From: an uncultured Anaerolineales bacterium
GTDB lineage: Bacteria; Chloroflexota; Anaerolineae; Aggregatilineales; Aggregatilineaceae
Direction of reading: 5' to 3'
Assembly (NCBI GenBank): GCA_937135955.1
Contig: CAKZOB010000060.1
Location: 1 to 64,000, forward strand
Length of the DNA stretch: 64,000 bases
Below, piece after piece: positions 63,115-64,000 of the stretch (the stretch's first letter is position 1; the number at the start of each line of letters is the position of its first letter). The translations under genes and the position numbers were made by a program. The notes beneath the pieces are model-generated. The model saw only the letters and a list, made by a program, of their open reading frames with translations, was not told the DNA's origin and ran no database searches.

Positions 63115-64000
63115 ATGACTGCCATTGGCATAGACTACACCGCGGCCTACGAACAGGGTGCAGGTATTGGGCGTTATGTGCGCGAACTGGTGCGCGCCCT
63201 GGCAGCGCAGGACCCGTCTACGCCATATCGCCTGTTTGTAGCCGGAGCGAGCCTGCGGCAGCTACCACCGGTGCCCGGCCCGAATTTTTGCTGGCGGCCC
63301 ACCCGTGTCACGCCGTTGTGGTTTGCCCGGCTGTGGCATCGCCTGCAACTCCCTCTGCCAGTGGAAGTCTTCACCGGGCGGGTGCGCCTTTTCCACGCCA
63401 CCGATTTCACCCTGCCGCCAACGTTGCCGGGCACGCGCACTCTGCTCACCGTCCACGATCTGTCATTTGTGCGCGCCCCGGAGACGACAACCCCTGTCCT
63501 CAAGGCTTACCTGGACGCTGTGGTGCCGCGTTCGGTGAGACGGGCCACCCATGTGCTGGCCGATTCGCAGGCGACCAAAGGTGATCTGGTCGCGCTATAT
63601 GACACGCCCGCCGAAAAGATCACGGTGCTGGTAGGCGGGGTGCAGCCGGAATTCAGGCCGGTGAGCGATCCCGTGGCGCGGGCGGCAGCCCGCGAGCGTT
63701 ACCATATCCCCCCCAACCCCTACATTTTCTCTGTGGGCACGGTGCAACCGCGCAAGAACTACGCCCGCCTGATCGCTGCCCTGGCCGCGCTGGGGTCGGC
63801 TTACGAAGACGTGCATCTGGTGATCGCCGGTGGGCGTGGCTGGCTGGAAGGGCCGATCTATCAGGCGGTGCGCGATCACGGTCTGGAGCAGCGGGTGCAC
63901 TTCATCGGCTTCGCCCGCGATGAAGACCTGCCCGCTCTATATTCGGATGCAGCGTGTTTGGCCTATCCCTCGCTCTACGAAGGGATCGGCTTGCCGGTGC
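63115..64000 (+). CDS. GT4-family glycosyltransferase, partial (3' end outside window)
   Basis: Frame open from ATG 63115 to the window end, about 295 codons. The N-terminus is IGIDYTAAYEQGAGIGRYVR. A central TLLTVHDLSF is followed by VGTVQPRKNYARLIAAL, and the donor-site motif SLYEGIGLPV is cut just after its first glutamate. It is typical of GT4 mannosyl- or rhamnosyl-type enzymes. No good ribosome site is seen, so it may be coupled to the regulator gene 10 bp upstream. It is part of the second glycan operon. Confidence 0.88.
   Translation, partial: MTAIGIDYTAAYEQGAGIGRYVRELVRALAAQDPSTPYRLFVAGASLRQLPPVPGPNFCWRPTRVTPLWFARLWHRLQLPLPVEVFTGRVRLFHATDFTLPPTLPGTRTLLTVHDLSFVRAPETTTPVLKAYLDAVVPRSVRRATHVLADSQATKGDLVALYDTPAEKITVLVGGVQPEFRPVSDPVARAAARERYHIPPNPYIFSVGTVQPRKNYARLIAALAALGSAYEDVHLVIAGGRGWLEGPIYQAVRDHGLEQRVHFIGFARDEDLPALYSDAACLAYPSLYEGIGLPV

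Noticed and set aside
1-64000. CRISPR array, tRNA or rRNA genes
   Set aside because: No regularly spaced short repeats and no tRNA- or rRNA-like stretches were recognised by eye; a covariance search would be needed to exclude a tRNA.

Overview
The window looks like chromosomal DNA of a Chloroflexota bacterium, probably of the Anaerolineae or a neighbouring class. This is inferred from the gene mix (DUF348/G5/propeller lipoproteins, several family-39-type membrane glycosyltransferases, GAF-PAS-cyclase proteins, DUF3068 and DUF4870 proteins, a TopA with C-terminal repeats) and the high GC content, not from a database match. Genes lie on both strands in short operons with many 4-bp ATGA/GTGA overlaps. 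I recognised no tRNA, rRNA, CRISPR array, insertion sequence or prophage.

Layout. 1-1.4 kb: rpiB and a cut-off transaldolase (non-oxidative pentose phosphate pathway), then the first copy of a dispersed inverted-repeat element. 1.7-9.3 kb: an anchored FGE-like protein, an AP-endonuclease-like TIM barrel, an M50-like membrane protease, and a minus-strand run of M42 peptidase, HAD hydrolase, DsbA-like protein, M19 dipeptidase and a small membrane protein. 9.5-16.2 kb: a surface-glycan operon (WecA-like transferase, sugar-nucleotide epimerase, two GT4 enzymes, one GT39-type protein). 16.4-18.9 kb: tsaE-tsaB-rimI-udg. 20-24.1 kb: a small membrane protein and two more GT39-type proteins. 24.2-30 kb: DUF3068 protein, APS kinase, and two tandem GAF-PAS-class III cyclase paralogues. 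30.2-40.8 kb: aspS, a tiny zinc-finger protein, a stand-alone rpoB, a MoeB-rhodanese fusion, a P-loop/TPR protein and a Trm112-like protein. 40.9-46 kb: alpha/beta hydrolase, an unknown protein, topA and a phosphoesterase. 46-52.8 kb: several unknowns, an orphan phage-tail-tube-like protein and a large lipoprotein with eight ~91-residue repeats. 52.9-58.2 kb: a translationally coupled operon of a propeller lipoprotein, a glycosidase-like/O-antigen-ligase fusion and a macrodomain protein. 58.3-59.4 kb: two STAS-like paralogues with the same promoter design. 59.7-64 kb: a second glycan operon (UDP-glucuronate decarboxylase, O-antigen ligase, GtrA, response regulator, start of a GT4).

How the genes work together. 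Three blocks point to export and decoration of a polyprenyl-linked surface glycan: initiation (WecA-like), sugar-nucleotide supply (epimerase, UXS), transfer (GT4 and GT39 proteins), flipping of a lipid-linked sugar (GtrA) and ligation or polymerisation (two O-antigen-ligase-type proteins). No Wzx flippase or ABC exporter is in the window.

The observation I rate highest is the tandem cyclase pair. One paralogue keeps both metal-binding aspartates but has lost the transition-state arginine. The other keeps the Asn/Arg pair but has replaced both aspartates. This is the division of labour seen in the C1/C2 halves of mammalian membrane adenylyl cyclases, and it predicts an obligate heterodimer.
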